A DNA stretch of 64,000 bases from an uncultured bacterium (GTDB lineage: Bacteria; Desulfobacterota; BSN033; UBA1163): contig CALLAL010000040.1 of the NCBI GenBank assembly GCA_938002255.1, positions 43,983 through 107,982 of the forward strand, read 5' to 3'. Both the position numbers and the translations under genes were made by a program. A model generated the notes under the pieces. That model did no database searches and was not told where the DNA came from. It saw nothing but the letters and a program-made list of their open reading frames with translations. Below are positions 16,917 to 25,668 of the stretch, piece by piece; within the stretch, counting starts at the first letter, position 1; the number at the start of each line of letters is the position of its first letter.

Positions 16917-17800
16917 TTCTCTTCTTTTAGAACTCGAAGAGGAGGGGCCTGCCCCTGTTTATCCTCTCCCATGTAGAGTGTGAGGTGAGGAAAAGGAATC
17001 TGAATATTTTTTTCATCAAATTTCTTCTTCAACCTTCGGTTGAACTCCCGGCCTACACGCCACTGTTGGATGGGTTTGGTTGTGGTGCGTGCCCGGATGA
17101 TGACCGCAGAATTGGCAAATTGATCCAGACCCATGATTTCGATTGGTTCCAGGATATCGTCCTTAAAATTAGGGTCGTTCCTAAGTTCTTCGTCCACTTC
17201 CTTGATAACTTCCATCACTTCATCAACGTCTTCCCGATAGGCTACACCGATGTCAAAAATATAGCGGGAAAACTCTTTTGTCATATTGGTTACGACATCG
17301 ATCTGACCATTCGGGACATAGTGGACATTTCCTGATAGGTCCCTGAGGATTGTCGTCTTCAGACTGATTTTTTCCACCAATCCTCCCTTACCTGCGATTT
17401 GAACAACATCTCCTACACGGATCTGGTCTTCGAGAAGGATAAAAAATCCGCTGATGACATCTTTCACCAAGCTTTGAGCCCCAAAGCCTACTGCCAAGCC
17501 CACAATGCCTGCGGCGGCGAGCATGGGGCCAATTTCAACGCCAAATTCCTTCAGAACCATCATCGCGGCAACAAGTAGAATGCCCAAAGAGGCGGCGTGC
17601 CATACGATGGAAACAAGGGTCTGTGTCCTTTTTTGAAATTCCACATCCTCTTTCTGCCGGACGACAAGGTTGACCAGGCGCTTTGAAAGCATTTTACTTA
17701 TTTTGAGAGCGATTAAAGTAAAAACCAAGATCAAAAGAATATGGAGCCCACTCGTCAAAAGCCAGTTGAGAATTTTTTGGAGATAAAGATTCGTGTCCAT
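16913..17800 (-). CDS. Small-conductance mechanosensitive channel, MscS family
   Basis: A 295-residue inner-membrane protein. The ATG at 17800 follows GGAAGGAG; an upstream ATG at 17908 overlaps the ATPase and is rejected. Three transmembrane segments are visible (about 15-35, 60-80, 85-110). The pore-lining helix reads AAAGIVGLAVGFGAQSLVKD, the MscS Gly/Ala pattern. A beta domain follows (EDQIRVGDVVQIAGKGGLVEKI) and then the C-terminal cage. MscS channels release solutes under osmotic down-shock. It lies 13 nt after the P-type ATPase and overlaps ackA by 4 nt. Confidence 0.94.
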   Translation of the reverse strand: MDTNLYLQKILNWLLTSGLHILLILVFTLIALKISKMLSKRLVNLVVRQKEDVEFQKRTQTLVSIVWHAASLGILLVAAMMVLKEFGVEIGPMLAAAGIVGLAVGFGAQSLVKDVISGFFILLEDQIRVGDVVQIAGKGGLVEKISLKTTILRDLSGNVHYVPNGQIDVVTNMTKEFSRYIFDIGVAYREDVDEVMEVIKEVDEELRNDPNFKDDILEPIEIMGLDQFANSAVIIRARTTTKPIQQWRVGREFNRRLKKKFDEKNIQIPFPHLTLYMGEDKQGQAPPLRVLKEEK

Positions 17801-17813
17801 AGGAACTCCTTCC

Positions 17814-20525
17814 TCAATTTGATCGGTGTGACTGAACGGATCCATCTGGAGTGGATGGCACCAACCTCCGCTGCTTTTGTCTCCGGATGAACTTATCGAT
17901 TTCAACAAGGACCACTACGGAGAGGCTGACCAGGACAATTCTTCCCCACTCTCCCAAGCTTAAAGATTCCGTCCGGAAAACCCACTGAAGGGCTGGAACA
18001 TAAACCACGGCAATCTGGGCGAGAAACGCCGCCACCATGCTGTAAAAGAGAAAGGGGTTGCTTAATGGACTGATCGTAAAAATGGAGCGGAGTTCAGAGC
18101 GGGAGTTCCAGGCCTGAAAGAACTGAAATAGAACCATCGTCGTTACAGCAATGGTTCTTGCCCGTTCGAGGGGGACACCGTCATCAAGGGCTGCGACGAA
18201 GTTGAAGATGACTCCAAGGGAGATGATCAATCCCACCAGAACGCTTCTTTCATACATGAGCCTTGACATGATCCCTTCCTTCAGCCTTCTGGGTTTCCGT
18301 TTGATCACATCCTTTTCACCTGGTTCAAATGCCAATGCGACATCCTGGAGGCCATTGGTAACCAGATTGATCCAGAGGAGTTGGGCCGCCACATACGGGA
18401 TGGGAATATCTAAAGCCATGGCGATCAGGATAGAGACGATGGCAGCAAACCCTGTGGGGATGAGGAAGAGAGTGACCTTTCGAATGTTGTCGAAGACGAC
18501 CCGTCCTTCTTCAACAGCATGGAAGATACTGGCGAAGTTATCATCTGTGATCACCATATCGGCTGCTTCTCTGGCGACATCGGTGCCCGTCTTACCCATC
18601 GCCACACCGATATGGGCGGCCTTGAGGGCAGGGGCATCGTTGACGCCATCGCCGGTGACGGCCACCACTTCGCCATGTTTCATTACCTGCTGGACAATTC
18701 TTAATTTGTGTTGAGGGGAGACTCTTGCAAAAACAGAGACGTCTTGGACCTTGTTAAATAATTCTTCATCACTGATCGTCTCGAGTTCTTTTCCTGTAAG
18801 CACTAGGGAATCCTTCTGAGTGATTCCCATCATCTTCCCGATCGCCCTTGCCGTGATGGCATGGTCTCCTGTGATCATGGCCACTCGAATCCCCGCCTGG
18901 TGACAACCCTTAATCGCTTCGATCGCTTCCGGACGGGGAGGATCGATCATGCCCTGCAGACCCGCAAGGGTTAAATCGGCCCCAAGGCTCTCATGGGTGA
19001 GTTCTTCAACCTTTGAAGGCACTTCTTTATAAGCCATGGCCAGAACTCTCATGCCATCCTGAGCAAAATGCTCTGCAGTTTTAAGAACTTTTTGTCTATC
19101 GATCGAGGAACCGTCAGCGATTTGATGACACATCTCTAACACCTTTTCGGGGGCTCCCTTGGCAAAGATCCACTTTTTTCCATCGTGCTCGTGAAGGGTA
19201 GCCATGAATCCCCGTTCCGATTCAAAAGGGATGATAGCCAGTTGAGGAAAGAGGCGCTTTTCCTCTTGTGGGTCAAGCCCTGCCTTCATTGCAGCGACGA
19301 TGAGAGCTCCCTCCGTTGGATCCCCATCGACCCGATACTGTCCTTCCTCCTCAACGAGAGTTGACTCATTACAGAGCATTCCAATACGCAAAAGGCCACA
19401 AACCCCCTCCAATTTGTTAATCTCGCAGGATTCCCAATCCTGGAGGATTTCGCCTTTGGGGTCATAACCACTCCCCGTCACTTCGTAGGTGTGTTGAGTG
19501 TCATGAATCACTTTGACGGTCATCTCGTTTTTCGTCAGGGTACCTGTTTTATCCGAACAGATGACGGTTGTGCTCCCGAGGGTTTCCACTGCGGGGAGCT
19601 TCCGGATAATGGCGTTTCGTTTTGCCATCCGGCTAATGCCAATGGCCATGGTGATCGTGACGACGATAGGCAGTCCTTCTGGGACTGCGGCGACCGAGGC
19701 AGCGACTGCAATTTTAAATATTTCAGCGATCGACATCCCGAGGAAAAATCCAAGAATAGCAATGGCCAAAGCACTTCCAAGGACAAGAAAACCAATGAAA
19801 TGGGCAAACTTCGTGATCTTTTGCTGGAGGGGAGTTTGAGTCACGGACAACTCTTTGACTTCTTTTGCAATCTGCCCGAGAACCGTTTTTGAACCTGTCT
19901 CAACAACGATCCCTTTTGCTCGGCCATTGACCACCACTGTTCCCATAAAAGCCATATTGGTCTGATCACCTGGCGTCAGATTTTCTTCGGTGATTAGACC
20001 AGTTTTCTTTTCTACGGGAACTGATTCTCCTGTTAAAGCAGCTTCCTCGATTCTTAATTCCGTTGTCTTCAGGAGTCTCAGATCAGCCGGCACTCGCATT
20101 CCCGAGGCGAGCAGAACGATATCTCCAGGAACGAGGCCTTCGCTTGGGATCTCAATTTCCCGTCCATCCCTCATGACTTTTGCTTTAGGGACTACCATGC
20201 TTTGTAAAGCCCTAACACTCGTTTCTGCCTTATATTCCTGGAAATAACCGATGATGGCGTTTAGAATGAGAACCGCAACGATGACACCGGTGTCGATATA
20301 TTCTCCGAGTAAAATGGTTACAACCGCAGCTACCATCAGAATATAAATGAGAGGGCTGGTGAACTGATGAAGGATGATTTTAAGCCTGCTGATTCCTTCT
20401 GCCTCAGGGAGTTTATTCAGACCGTATGTCTCAAGACGCTTCTTGGCTTCAGCGTCTGATAATCCCTGTTCTGACGTCTTCAGGGTTTGAAAGACTTCCT
20501 TCGCTTCCATCTGGTACCAGCGCAT
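17814..20525 (-). CDS. Cation-transporting P-type ATPase (P2A-like)
   Basis: A 903-residue inner-membrane pump. It has an N-terminal cation-ATPase domain (residues 1-70), actuator motif TGES near 185, PEGLP in helix M4 near 283, phosphorylation motif CSDKTGTLTKNE (Asp about 326), the ITGDHA hinge region, and TGDGVNDAPALKAA near 610, with four C-terminal helices after M6. M6 reads NLVTNGLQDVALAFEP; the Asn-Gly in place of the Asn-Asp-Gly/Thr-Asp-Gly of SERCA/PMR1 leaves Ca2+ specificity uncertain. Mn2+, Mg2+ or Na+ are alternatives. An AAGGAGG site precedes the ATG. It is the first gene of the operon running to 11573. Confidence 0.93.
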   Translation of the reverse strand: MRWYQMEAKEVFQTLKTSEQGLSDAEAKKRLETYGLNKLPEAEGISRLKIILHQFTSPLIYILMVAAVVTILLGEYIDTGVIVAVLILNAIIGYFQEYKAETSVRALQSMVVPKAKVMRDGREIEIPSEGLVPGDIVLLASGMRVPADLRLLKTTELRIEEAALTGESVPVEKKTGLITEENLTPGDQTNMAFMGTVVVNGRAKGIVVETGSKTVLGQIAKEVKELSVTQTPLQQKITKFAHFIGFLVLGSALAIAILGFFLGMSIAEIFKIAVAASVAAVPEGLPIVVTITMAIGISRMAKRNAIIRKLPAVETLGSTTVICSDKTGTLTKNEMTVKVIHDTQHTYEVTGSGYDPKGEILQDWESCEINKLEGVCGLLRIGMLCNESTLVEEEGQYRVDGDPTEGALIVAAMKAGLDPQEEKRLFPQLAIIPFESERGFMATLHEHDGKKWIFAKGAPEKVLEMCHQIADGSSIDRQKVLKTAEHFAQDGMRVLAMAYKEVPSKVEELTHESLGADLTLAGLQGMIDPPRPEAIEAIKGCHQAGIRVAMITGDHAITARAIGKMMGITQKDSLVLTGKELETISDEELFNKVQDVSVFARVSPQHKLRIVQQVMKHGEVVAVTGDGVNDAPALKAAHIGVAMGKTGTDVAREAADMVITDDNFASIFHAVEEGRVVFDNIRKVTLFLIPTGFAAIVSILIAMALDIPIPYVAAQLLWINLVTNGLQDVALAFEPGEKDVIKRKPRRLKEGIMSRLMYERSVLVGLIISLGVIFNFVAALDDGVPLERARTIAVTTMVLFQFFQAWNSRSELRSIFTISPLSNPFLFYSMVAAFLAQIAVVYVPALQWVFRTESLSLGEWGRIVLVSLSVVVLVEIDKFIRRQKQRRLVPSTPDGSVQSHRSN

Positions 20526-20578
20526 TCTTCTTTCCTCCTTACGAAACAGTGGGTTGAGTCGTAGAAGAGATTCTATAT

Positions 20579-20609
20579 AAAAACCTTCTTCGATTCAAGA
20601 AGGGTTTTA
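20579..20609 (-). terminator. Intrinsic terminator after the small Cys-rich gene
   Basis: Minus-strand stem CCTTCTT / AAGAAGG with a 6 nt loop followed by TTTTTATA; flanking A and T runs extend the pairing. It lies about 120 nt after the stop of the 20731-20952 gene and just upstream of the ATPase operon, so it should isolate the sigma-54-driven transcript or attenuate read-through. Confidence 0.75.
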
Positions 20610-20730
20610 TGCCTTATATGGTTGGAGAATCTCGAAGTTAAAATCACACACTTCTGTGGTTCATCTCAAGGGGAGATGGGTCCCATGGATAGCTCAGGGG
20701 AGTTTGCCCAGTCCAATCTTTTTCAAAGCC

Positions 20731-20952
20731 TTATCCTATGTGAGATGGGTCTTCCTCGATGAGTTGTACTGACCTCTTTCCTGAGGAAGTAAAAATGTCC
20801 AAAGTATTTCTTCTTAAGGATCGAACGGCATAGGCAACCCCACACCAACAGCGACTCATGAGAGTCTTTGTGGTGGTGGTTTGAAGTAGTTTTTTAGCTT
20901 TTTCCATGCTCATCAATGGTTTTTGGCAATCCGGACAGATGAGATCATTCAT
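20731..20952 (-). CDS. Small Cys-rich protein, sigma-54-controlled
   Basis: A 73-residue protein starting MNDLICPDCQK. The ATG at 20952 is preferred over one 30 nt upstream because AAAAGGAGGGG precedes it. It has a CPDC pair at residues 6-9 and a CWC pair near 35-37, enough for a zinc or iron site, with a helix between. The C-terminus reads SSGKRSVQLIEEDPSHIG. I do not recognise a family, and it is not homologous to the zinc ribbon at 4013. It sits between a strong sigma-54 promoter (21069-21084, leader about 106 nt) and a terminator, so it is monocistronic. Confidence 0.75.
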   Translation of the reverse strand: MNDLICPDCQKPLMSMEKAKKLLQTTTTKTLMSRCWCGVAYAVRSLRRNTLDIFTSSGKRSVQLIEEDPSHIG

Positions 20953-21068
20953 GTTACCCCTCCTTTTAACATCTTGATCCACGATTGACGAACCCTTAAT
21001 GAAAAGGTTCAGGCCTGATTAGATTCTCAAAAAAAATATCAGCATTGGGTAGCAATGAAAAATATTTT

Positions 21069-21084
21069 TGCAAGAGAGGTGCCA
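21069..21084 (-). promoter_or_regulatory. Sigma-54 promoter, near-consensus
   Basis: The minus-strand sequence TGGCACCTCTCTTGCA matches the TGGCAC-N5-TTGCA consensus at every defined position. The predicted start is near 21058, giving a leader of about 106 nt for the gene starting at 20952. A degenerate version of the shared activator dyad lies 72 nt upstream (21156-21176). Confidence 0.8.
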
Positions 21085-21155
21085 GTTGATTAGAAATAAA
21101 ATATTCTTTGTTATATCAAATTGTTAGTATTATTTTAGGCAAATCAAATTAAGTG

Positions 21156-21176
21156 TTGTGGGGCAAAATGCATCAA
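21156..21176. promoter_or_regulatory. Degenerate activator dyad upstream of sigma-54 promoter
   Basis: The left arm TTGTGG and right arm TGCATCAA resemble TTGTGGCA...TGCCACAA but with a centre two bases longer. The distance to the -24 element (72 nt) matches the 74 and 76 nt seen at the zinc-ribbon genes, which is the main support. Confidence 0.35.
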
Positions 21177-21286
21177 TTCGCGAGAGTAGAGTAGAGTTGA
21201 GAAAGGATAGATTCTTTCTGTCATGAGAAAAAGATGTTCATTTATCAATAAAGGTTATCATGTGAAATGATTCGATAATGAATACC

Positions 21287-22672
21287 TTATTCTGACAATT
21301 TATATAAAAACGTGACAACAAATTTTTCAAAATCCCGAAGTCCTTCTACAGTCATATATTCATCAGGATTGTGCTGACGGCCTCCGTGTCCCAGTCCACC
21401 CGAAACAACAGGGATCCTAAGAATCCTTGAAAAGACGAAATAGGGAGCTGCCCAGGTCGCCATGGGCCAAATCTCTGGGTTCCGTCCAAACTCCTGGTAG
21501 GTTGCAATGAACTTCTGTACAATCTCTTCATTAAAGTCTGTCTTCGACCAGGTGTAGTTGTCTCTCACGATGATGTCAATGTCATCATAACCTTTTTGAT
21601 GCAAATGTTTCTTGAATTTTTCAATCACTTCCTCAGGTTCCATATTCGGACCAAAACGGATGTCGAGTTTGGCTGTGGCTGATCTTGGCAGGATGGTTTT
21701 AGTCCCTTTTCCATAGTATCCCGCATGGATGCCATCAATATTAATAATGGGATCGTAAAGGCCCTTTCGGAGGAGTTCCACTCCCTTCAATTTATATTTG
21801 AAAGAGAGGGCCTTCATCTCTCTGAGAAAAGCCTTTTCATCGAAAGTTGCTTCCAATTTTTTCAAAAGGTCCACATCCGTTTCACTGAGGGGAGCTACGT
21901 TGTCATAAAACCCTTCAATGGCGATCCGTTCTGAATCATCCACCAATGTGGCCAGAGCATGGACCATCCGCCAAACCGGCGAGGAGATCCATGCACTTAC
22001 GGAACTGTGTAGGGATTCCGTCGGTCCTCCCTTCTTTCCCCCACGACAGGTGAGGTCAAGATAGACGATTCCTTTAAGCCCCAAGTGTAGGGAGACTTTG
22101 CGAGTTGATTCCTCATAGAAGTCGAAATCGACAGCTCCGATTCCCTTCAGTTCGTCTCTATGGGCACAAATGAATGGTTCCAGGTGAGGGCTTCCGATCT
22201 CTTCTTCCCCCTCGATGGTGAAGATGAGATTGATAGGGATTTGATCAAATTTGATGATGCTTCTCAATGCGTTGAAGAGTCCTACGAGGGCTCCTTTTGA
22301 ATTGACCGCACCCCGGGCAATGATACAGGAACCGAGATTCGGTAAGTCTCTTATTTCTGCTTCAAAAGGAGGAGAAGTCCATTTTTGTTCTTCTGCCGGT
22401 TGGACATCATACATTCCATAGATGATCAATGTCTTTGGACTTCCTGTGTGGATTTTCCCGAAGACGATCGGAAAATCTTCGTCTCCCTCCAATTGGGCTT
22501 TTCCCCCAATCTCTTGAATAAAATCCCGAACGATCTGGGCCGTTTCTCGAATGCCTTCTCCTGTGGCGGAGATACTTTTTTGACGCAAAAAATCTCTGCA
22601 CCTTGAAAGATGCTCGGAGAAATTTTCATCAATCTCATGATGAATGGTATTGATCAATTCCTTTTTTTCCAT
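21287..22672 (-). CDS. M20-family peptidase-like protein with altered metal ligands
   Basis: A 461-residue cytoplasmic protein with the two-domain M20 layout: catalytic domain about 1-200 and 380-461, lid or dimerisation domain about 200-370. The first metal motif, usually GHxDVQP, reads YGMYDVQP (Met87). The second, usually RGxxDxKG, reads RGAVNSKG (Asn124). The EGEEEIGS catalytic Glu pair (about 154-157) and the C-terminal His in RQHNPDEYM (about 434) are kept. Canonical M20 enzymes hydrolyse dipeptides or N-acyl amino acids with two Zn2+. Here two ligands are changed, so it may use one metal, another metal, or be non-catalytic. It is transcribed divergently from the glycogen-binding gene. 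Confidence 0.85.
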   Translation of the reverse strand: MEKKELINTIHHEIDENFSEHLSRCRDFLRQKSISATGEGIRETAQIVRDFIQEIGGKAQLEGDEDFPIVFGKIHTGSPKTLIIYGMYDVQPAEEQKWTSPPFEAEIRDLPNLGSCIIARGAVNSKGALVGLFNALRSIIKFDQIPINLIFTIEGEEEIGSPHLEPFICAHRDELKGIGAVDFDFYEESTRKVSLHLGLKGIVYLDLTCRGGKKGGPTESLHSSVSAWISSPVWRMVHALATLVDDSERIAIEGFYDNVAPLSETDVDLLKKLEATFDEKAFLREMKALSFKYKLKGVELLRKGLYDPIINIDGIHAGYYGKGTKTILPRSATAKLDIRFGPNMEPEEVIEKFKKHLHQKGYDDIDIIVRDNYTWSKTDFNEEIVQKFIATYQEFGRNPEIWPMATWAAPYFVFSRILRIPVVSGGLGHGGRQHNPDEYMTVEGLRDFEKFVVTFLYKLSE

Positions 22673-22772
22673 TTTTTTCAGGACACAGATTTCATTTTAC
22701 TTTTTAAAGGACCTTCCTTCAAGTGGTTTGATGGGATTTGAAATTGGATTGATTTGAGTAAATTCAAGACAG

Positions 22773-22791
22773 TTGTGGCAAAAAGCCTCAT
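22773..22791. promoter_or_regulatory. Activator site upstream of the glycogen-binding gene
   Basis: TTGTGGCAAAAAGCCTCAT matches the perfect dyad at 10568-10586 at 15 of 19 positions, including the whole left arm. It lies 85 nt upstream of the -24 element of the plus-strand sigma-54 promoter. No second tandem site is visible here. Confidence 0.6.
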
Positions 22792-22875
22792 TATATTTCC
22801 AAGAGAAGCATGAAGGTTTTAGGCAGAAGTTAAAAAAACATAATCATTCTAAGCTATTAGGTTTGGCTTTTGGTT

Positions 22876-22891
22876 AGGTATCGATATTGCA
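22876..22891 (+). promoter_or_regulatory. Sigma-54 promoter for the glycogen-binding gene
   Basis: AGGTATCGATATTGCA has GG-N10-GC spacing and shares GGTATC--TATTGC with the two zinc-ribbon promoters. The predicted start near 22902 gives a 46 nt leader containing the AGGAGGT ribosome site of the gene at 22948. Confidence 0.75.
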
Positions 22892-22947
22892 ATTCTTTAC
22901 AATGGGTCAAATGGTGGAAAGAATTCTAAATCAGGAGGTAACATCTT

Positions 22948-23226
22948 ATGAATCGTACCAAATCAAAACCTAAAAGAATCGGGTTTACCCTGCTCAATCC
23001 ACAAGCTGCAAGTGTATTGCTCGCAGGGGATTTTAATGATTGGGACACAGCAAGTCTTCCCATGAAGAAAGATAAGAAAGGGACATGGAGGATTTCCCTT
23101 CATCTTGATCCAGGAACATACCAGTATAATTTTTATGTGGATGGAGAGTGGAAAAATGATCCTAACTGCACAGAGCTTGTTCCTAATCCTTTTGGGACAT
23201 TCAACTCAGTCAAAAGGGTCGAATAA
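22948..23226 (+). CDS. Stand-alone glycogen-binding (AMPK/CBM48-type) domain protein
   Basis: A 92-residue protein that is essentially one carbohydrate-binding domain: VLLAGDFNDWD near 27-37, GTWRISLHLDPGTYQYNFYVDGEW near 50-73, DPNCTELVPNPFG near 77-89. The two Trp residues and the Asn-Phe-Gly turn match the glycogen-contacting residues of AMPK-beta and CBM48 domains. It has no catalytic or regulatory fusion partner, so it may tether a partner to glycogen or sense storage glucan. AGGAGGT precedes the ATG. It is transcribed from the sigma-54 promoter at 22876. The glucan phosphorylase in the same window fits a storage-glucan role. Confidence 0.9.
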   Translation: MNRTKSKPKRIGFTLLNPQAASVLLAGDFNDWDTASLPMKKDKKGTWRISLHLDPGTYQYNFYVDGEWKNDPNCTELVPNPFGTFNSVKRVE

Positions 23227-23385
23227 AGAGGGGTAGAGAGTGGCAATTCAAATGTGTTATGAACAATCCATGAGATGGGGAGGATGAACGTTATCTTCCA
23301 GGGTGATTTAAATATTCCCGTAGGCTAATGAATCGGGAAGCAGGACTATCAGAAAAATGATCATTTATTAAACATCGGAGGAGAA

Positions 23386-24000
23386 ATGATGAAAACCTAT
23401 CGATGGCTTTGGGGGGTTCTCTGTGTTGGTTTGATGATGGGTTGTGCAAAGGCGGGAACCTATCTGATTCATGTCCAATATCAACCGATGAAAGAGTTTC
23501 CTTCTCTCCAAGAAAAGATAGGGCCGACACTCGGTCTCGTTCCAATCAAAGATGAACGGCCAGATCAACTCTACATCGGTAGCCATACCCACTATCGAGG
23601 ATCTAAAAGTTATTTCAAGAGTGATCCCTTTCCACTGGATCGAGCGATGACGGATTCGGTCTCCCAATCCCTTTCTCGTTTTGGAGTGAAAACGGTTCCA
23701 ACGACCCAGTGGGATGGGAATCCAAGATCTCTGAGCCTGATTGAAACCGATTCCATTCTCATGATTGAACTGAAACGATTCTGGCTGGAGGGATGGTCTG
23801 GAGGGTTCCGAACAACGGTGAAGACCTCTGCTCATCTTGTAATTTATTTAGGAGTGAAAAAAGAGGGAAAGGTCTATACAAGAAATATTGAAGTCGAAAA
23901 GGAGAATACCTGGCCCAGGATAACTCCCGAGAGAGTGGCGACTTTGATCAATCAGACTTTAACTGATATGTTTGATGGGTTCTTTACAAATCCCTATTGA
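23386..24000 (+). CDS. Predicted outer-membrane lipoprotein, YajG-like
   Basis: A 204-residue protein. Residues 1-20 are a lipoprotein signal ending LMMGC, with Cys20 as the lipidated residue. The mature part has strand-rich segments and KDERPDQLYIGSHTHYRG, resembling YajG/DUF-type lipoproteins that carry a KDxR-type segment after the first strand; this is a weak resemblance only. GGAGGAGA precedes the ATG (two ATGs in a row; either may be used). It lies 160 nt after the glycogen-binding gene and 23 nt before pyruvate kinase. No role is assigned. Confidence 0.75.
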   Translation: MMKTYRWLWGVLCVGLMMGCAKAGTYLIHVQYQPMKEFPSLQEKIGPTLGLVPIKDERPDQLYIGSHTHYRGSKSYFKSDPFPLDRAMTDSVSQSLSRFGVKTVPTTQWDGNPRSLSLIETDSILMIELKRFWLEGWSGGFRTTVKTSAHLVIYLGVKKEGKVYTRNIEVEKENTWPRITPERVATLINQTLTDMFDGFFTNPY

Positions 24001-24023
24001 TATTGGAATGGGAGGAAACCCTA

Positions 24024-25448
24024 ATGGGCGTTCTTCACCGTAAGACGAAGATCGTCTGCACCATTGGTCCGGCGAGTGAATCCCTACCCGTGCTTCAGTC
24101 GTTGATTCAGGCTGGCATGGATGTTGCCCGGCTTAATTTTTCTCACGGTTCCCATGAGGAACATCTGAAAAAGATTAAAGAGATTCGAAGGCTGTCAGAT
24201 CATCTCAAGAAACCCGTGACCATTCTTCAGGACCTTTCAGGACCCAAAATCCGTGTCGGCAGGGTGAAAGAAGGGGGAGTGGAATTAAAGCGGGGAGAAA
24301 AGTTCATCCTGACCAATCGAAAGATTTTAGGAGATGAAAAGGGAGTATCTGTAAATTATGCCCCTCTTCCCAGGGAGGTCAAGGTGGGGGACATCCTTCT
24401 ACTGGCTGATGGAGCAATCGAACTTCAAGCCTTGAAGAGCAATGGCCAGGATATCGTGTGTCAGGTGATGGTGGGAGGGAAACTCACCTCCAATAAAGGG
24501 ATCAACTTTCCAACCGGAACGATCACCGTTTCTCCCTTTACGAAAAAAGATCGAGAAGATCTTCTCTTTGGTATTCGAAAAGGGGTCGATATGGTGAGCC
24601 TCTCCTATGTGAAAGATGCGGGAGATATCGAACAGGTTAAGCGGTTCTTAAAAAAATATTCAGCCTCTCTGCCGGTCATTGCCAAGATTGAAAGGAAAGA
24701 GGCTCTGGAGAATGTCGATAAGATTTTAATGGCAGCCGATGGGATTATGGTTGCCAGGGGGGATCTGGGGGTTGAGACTCCCATTGAGAAAATTCCCACG
24801 GTTCAGAAGATGCTCATCCGGAAGGCCAATACGATGGGAAAACCTGTTATTACGGCTACCCAGATGCTTCGATCCATGGTGGATCAAAACCGACCGACCC
24901 GTGCAGAGGTTACGGATGTCGTAAACGCTATTTATGATGGAACCGATGCTGTCATGCTTTCGGAGGAAACAGCGATCGGTCAATTTCCGGTTGAAACTGT
25001 TCAGATGATGGCCCGAATCGCCAGGGCCGCTGAAGATGCCTTTCCCCATCACCGATTTTTAGATAGGAGAAGCGAGGGAGACAGTGATCTTCCTCAGGCC
25101 ATCAGTCAGGTGGCTTCCATTTTATCTGAAAGAGTAAAAGCAGTAGCCATTGTGGTTCCCACCGAATCTGGAAGCACGGCGCGATGGGTCTCGAGATTAC
25201 GTCCGAAACAACCCGTTCTTGCCCTGAGCCGTCATTACTCAACTGTCCGAAGTCTGAACCTCTGCTGGGGGGTTACCCCTCTGCTGGTTTCGGACTGGAG
25301 AGACACCGATGATATGTTGGAACGAGCCAAACAGATACCCAGGAAGATCGGTATGGCCACCCGAGGGGATCGAATCGTTATCATCGCTGGTGTCCCCATC
25401 AGTATCCCCGGTACGACCAACCTCATCAAAGTGGAAGTCGTGGAGTAG
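24024..25448 (+). CDS. pyk: Pyruvate kinase
   Basis: A 474-residue cytoplasmic enzyme making pyruvate and ATP from phosphoenolpyruvate. The ATG at 24024 is chosen for GGGAGG upstream; an earlier in-frame ATG overlaps the lipoprotein gene. Motifs in order: TKIVCTIGPAS, LNFSHGSHEEH near 35, DLSGPKIRVG near 70, AKIERKEAL near 220 (active-site Lys), GIMVARGDLGVE near 245, TATQML, and VVNAIYDGTDAVMLSEETA near 305. The C-terminal allosteric domain is complete. It ends the glycolytic set begun by pgi and pgm. Confidence 0.97.
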   Translation: MGVLHRKTKIVCTIGPASESLPVLQSLIQAGMDVARLNFSHGSHEEHLKKIKEIRRLSDHLKKPVTILQDLSGPKIRVGRVKEGGVELKRGEKFILTNRKILGDEKGVSVNYAPLPREVKVGDILLLADGAIELQALKSNGQDIVCQVMVGGKLTSNKGINFPTGTITVSPFTKKDREDLLFGIRKGVDMVSLSYVKDAGDIEQVKRFLKKYSASLPVIAKIERKEALENVDKILMAADGIMVARGDLGVETPIEKIPTVQKMLIRKANTMGKPVITATQMLRSMVDQNRPTRAEVTDVVNAIYDGTDAVMLSEETAIGQFPVETVQMMARIARAAEDAFPHHRFLDRRSEGDSDLPQAISQVASILSERVKAVAIVVPTESGSTARWVSRLRPKQPVLALSRHYSTVRSLNLCWGVTPLLVSDWRDTDDMLERAKQIPRKIGMATRGDRIVIIAGVPISIPGTTNLIKVEVVE

Positions 25449-25449
25449 A

Positions 25450-25668
25450 CCTTAACATTGCAAAACATTCAGTTAAAACGGACATGGGTGAACTGTTCGT
25501 AACGGCTTCGGGGCGAACCTTTAAGCGAATAAGCACATACATTCCAAGTTCCTGCTTGAACTCCCCTTAGGTGAGGTCCATCGTTTCCCTTAATATGTCA
25601 ACTTCATCGCCGTCAGAAGGCTTGAAGAGCGGTTTACCCATGGCCGCTTCTGCACCTGCAAGGTAGAT
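25450..25668 (-). repeat. Dispersed repeat, copy A: decayed minus-strand reading frame
   Basis: This stretch aligns over its whole length with 32714-32936. In the minus-strand frame it reads AMGKPLFKPSDGDEVDILRE, then a TAA, then GEFKQELGMYV and LKVRPEAVTN. The other copy shows matching residues in the same frame, with stops at different places and no indel across about 45 codons. That suggests two decayed copies of one small gene rather than a structural element. The ancestral protein is not recognised. It lies directly after the HAD gene stop, in the gap that faces the end of pyruvate kinase. Confidence 0.6.
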
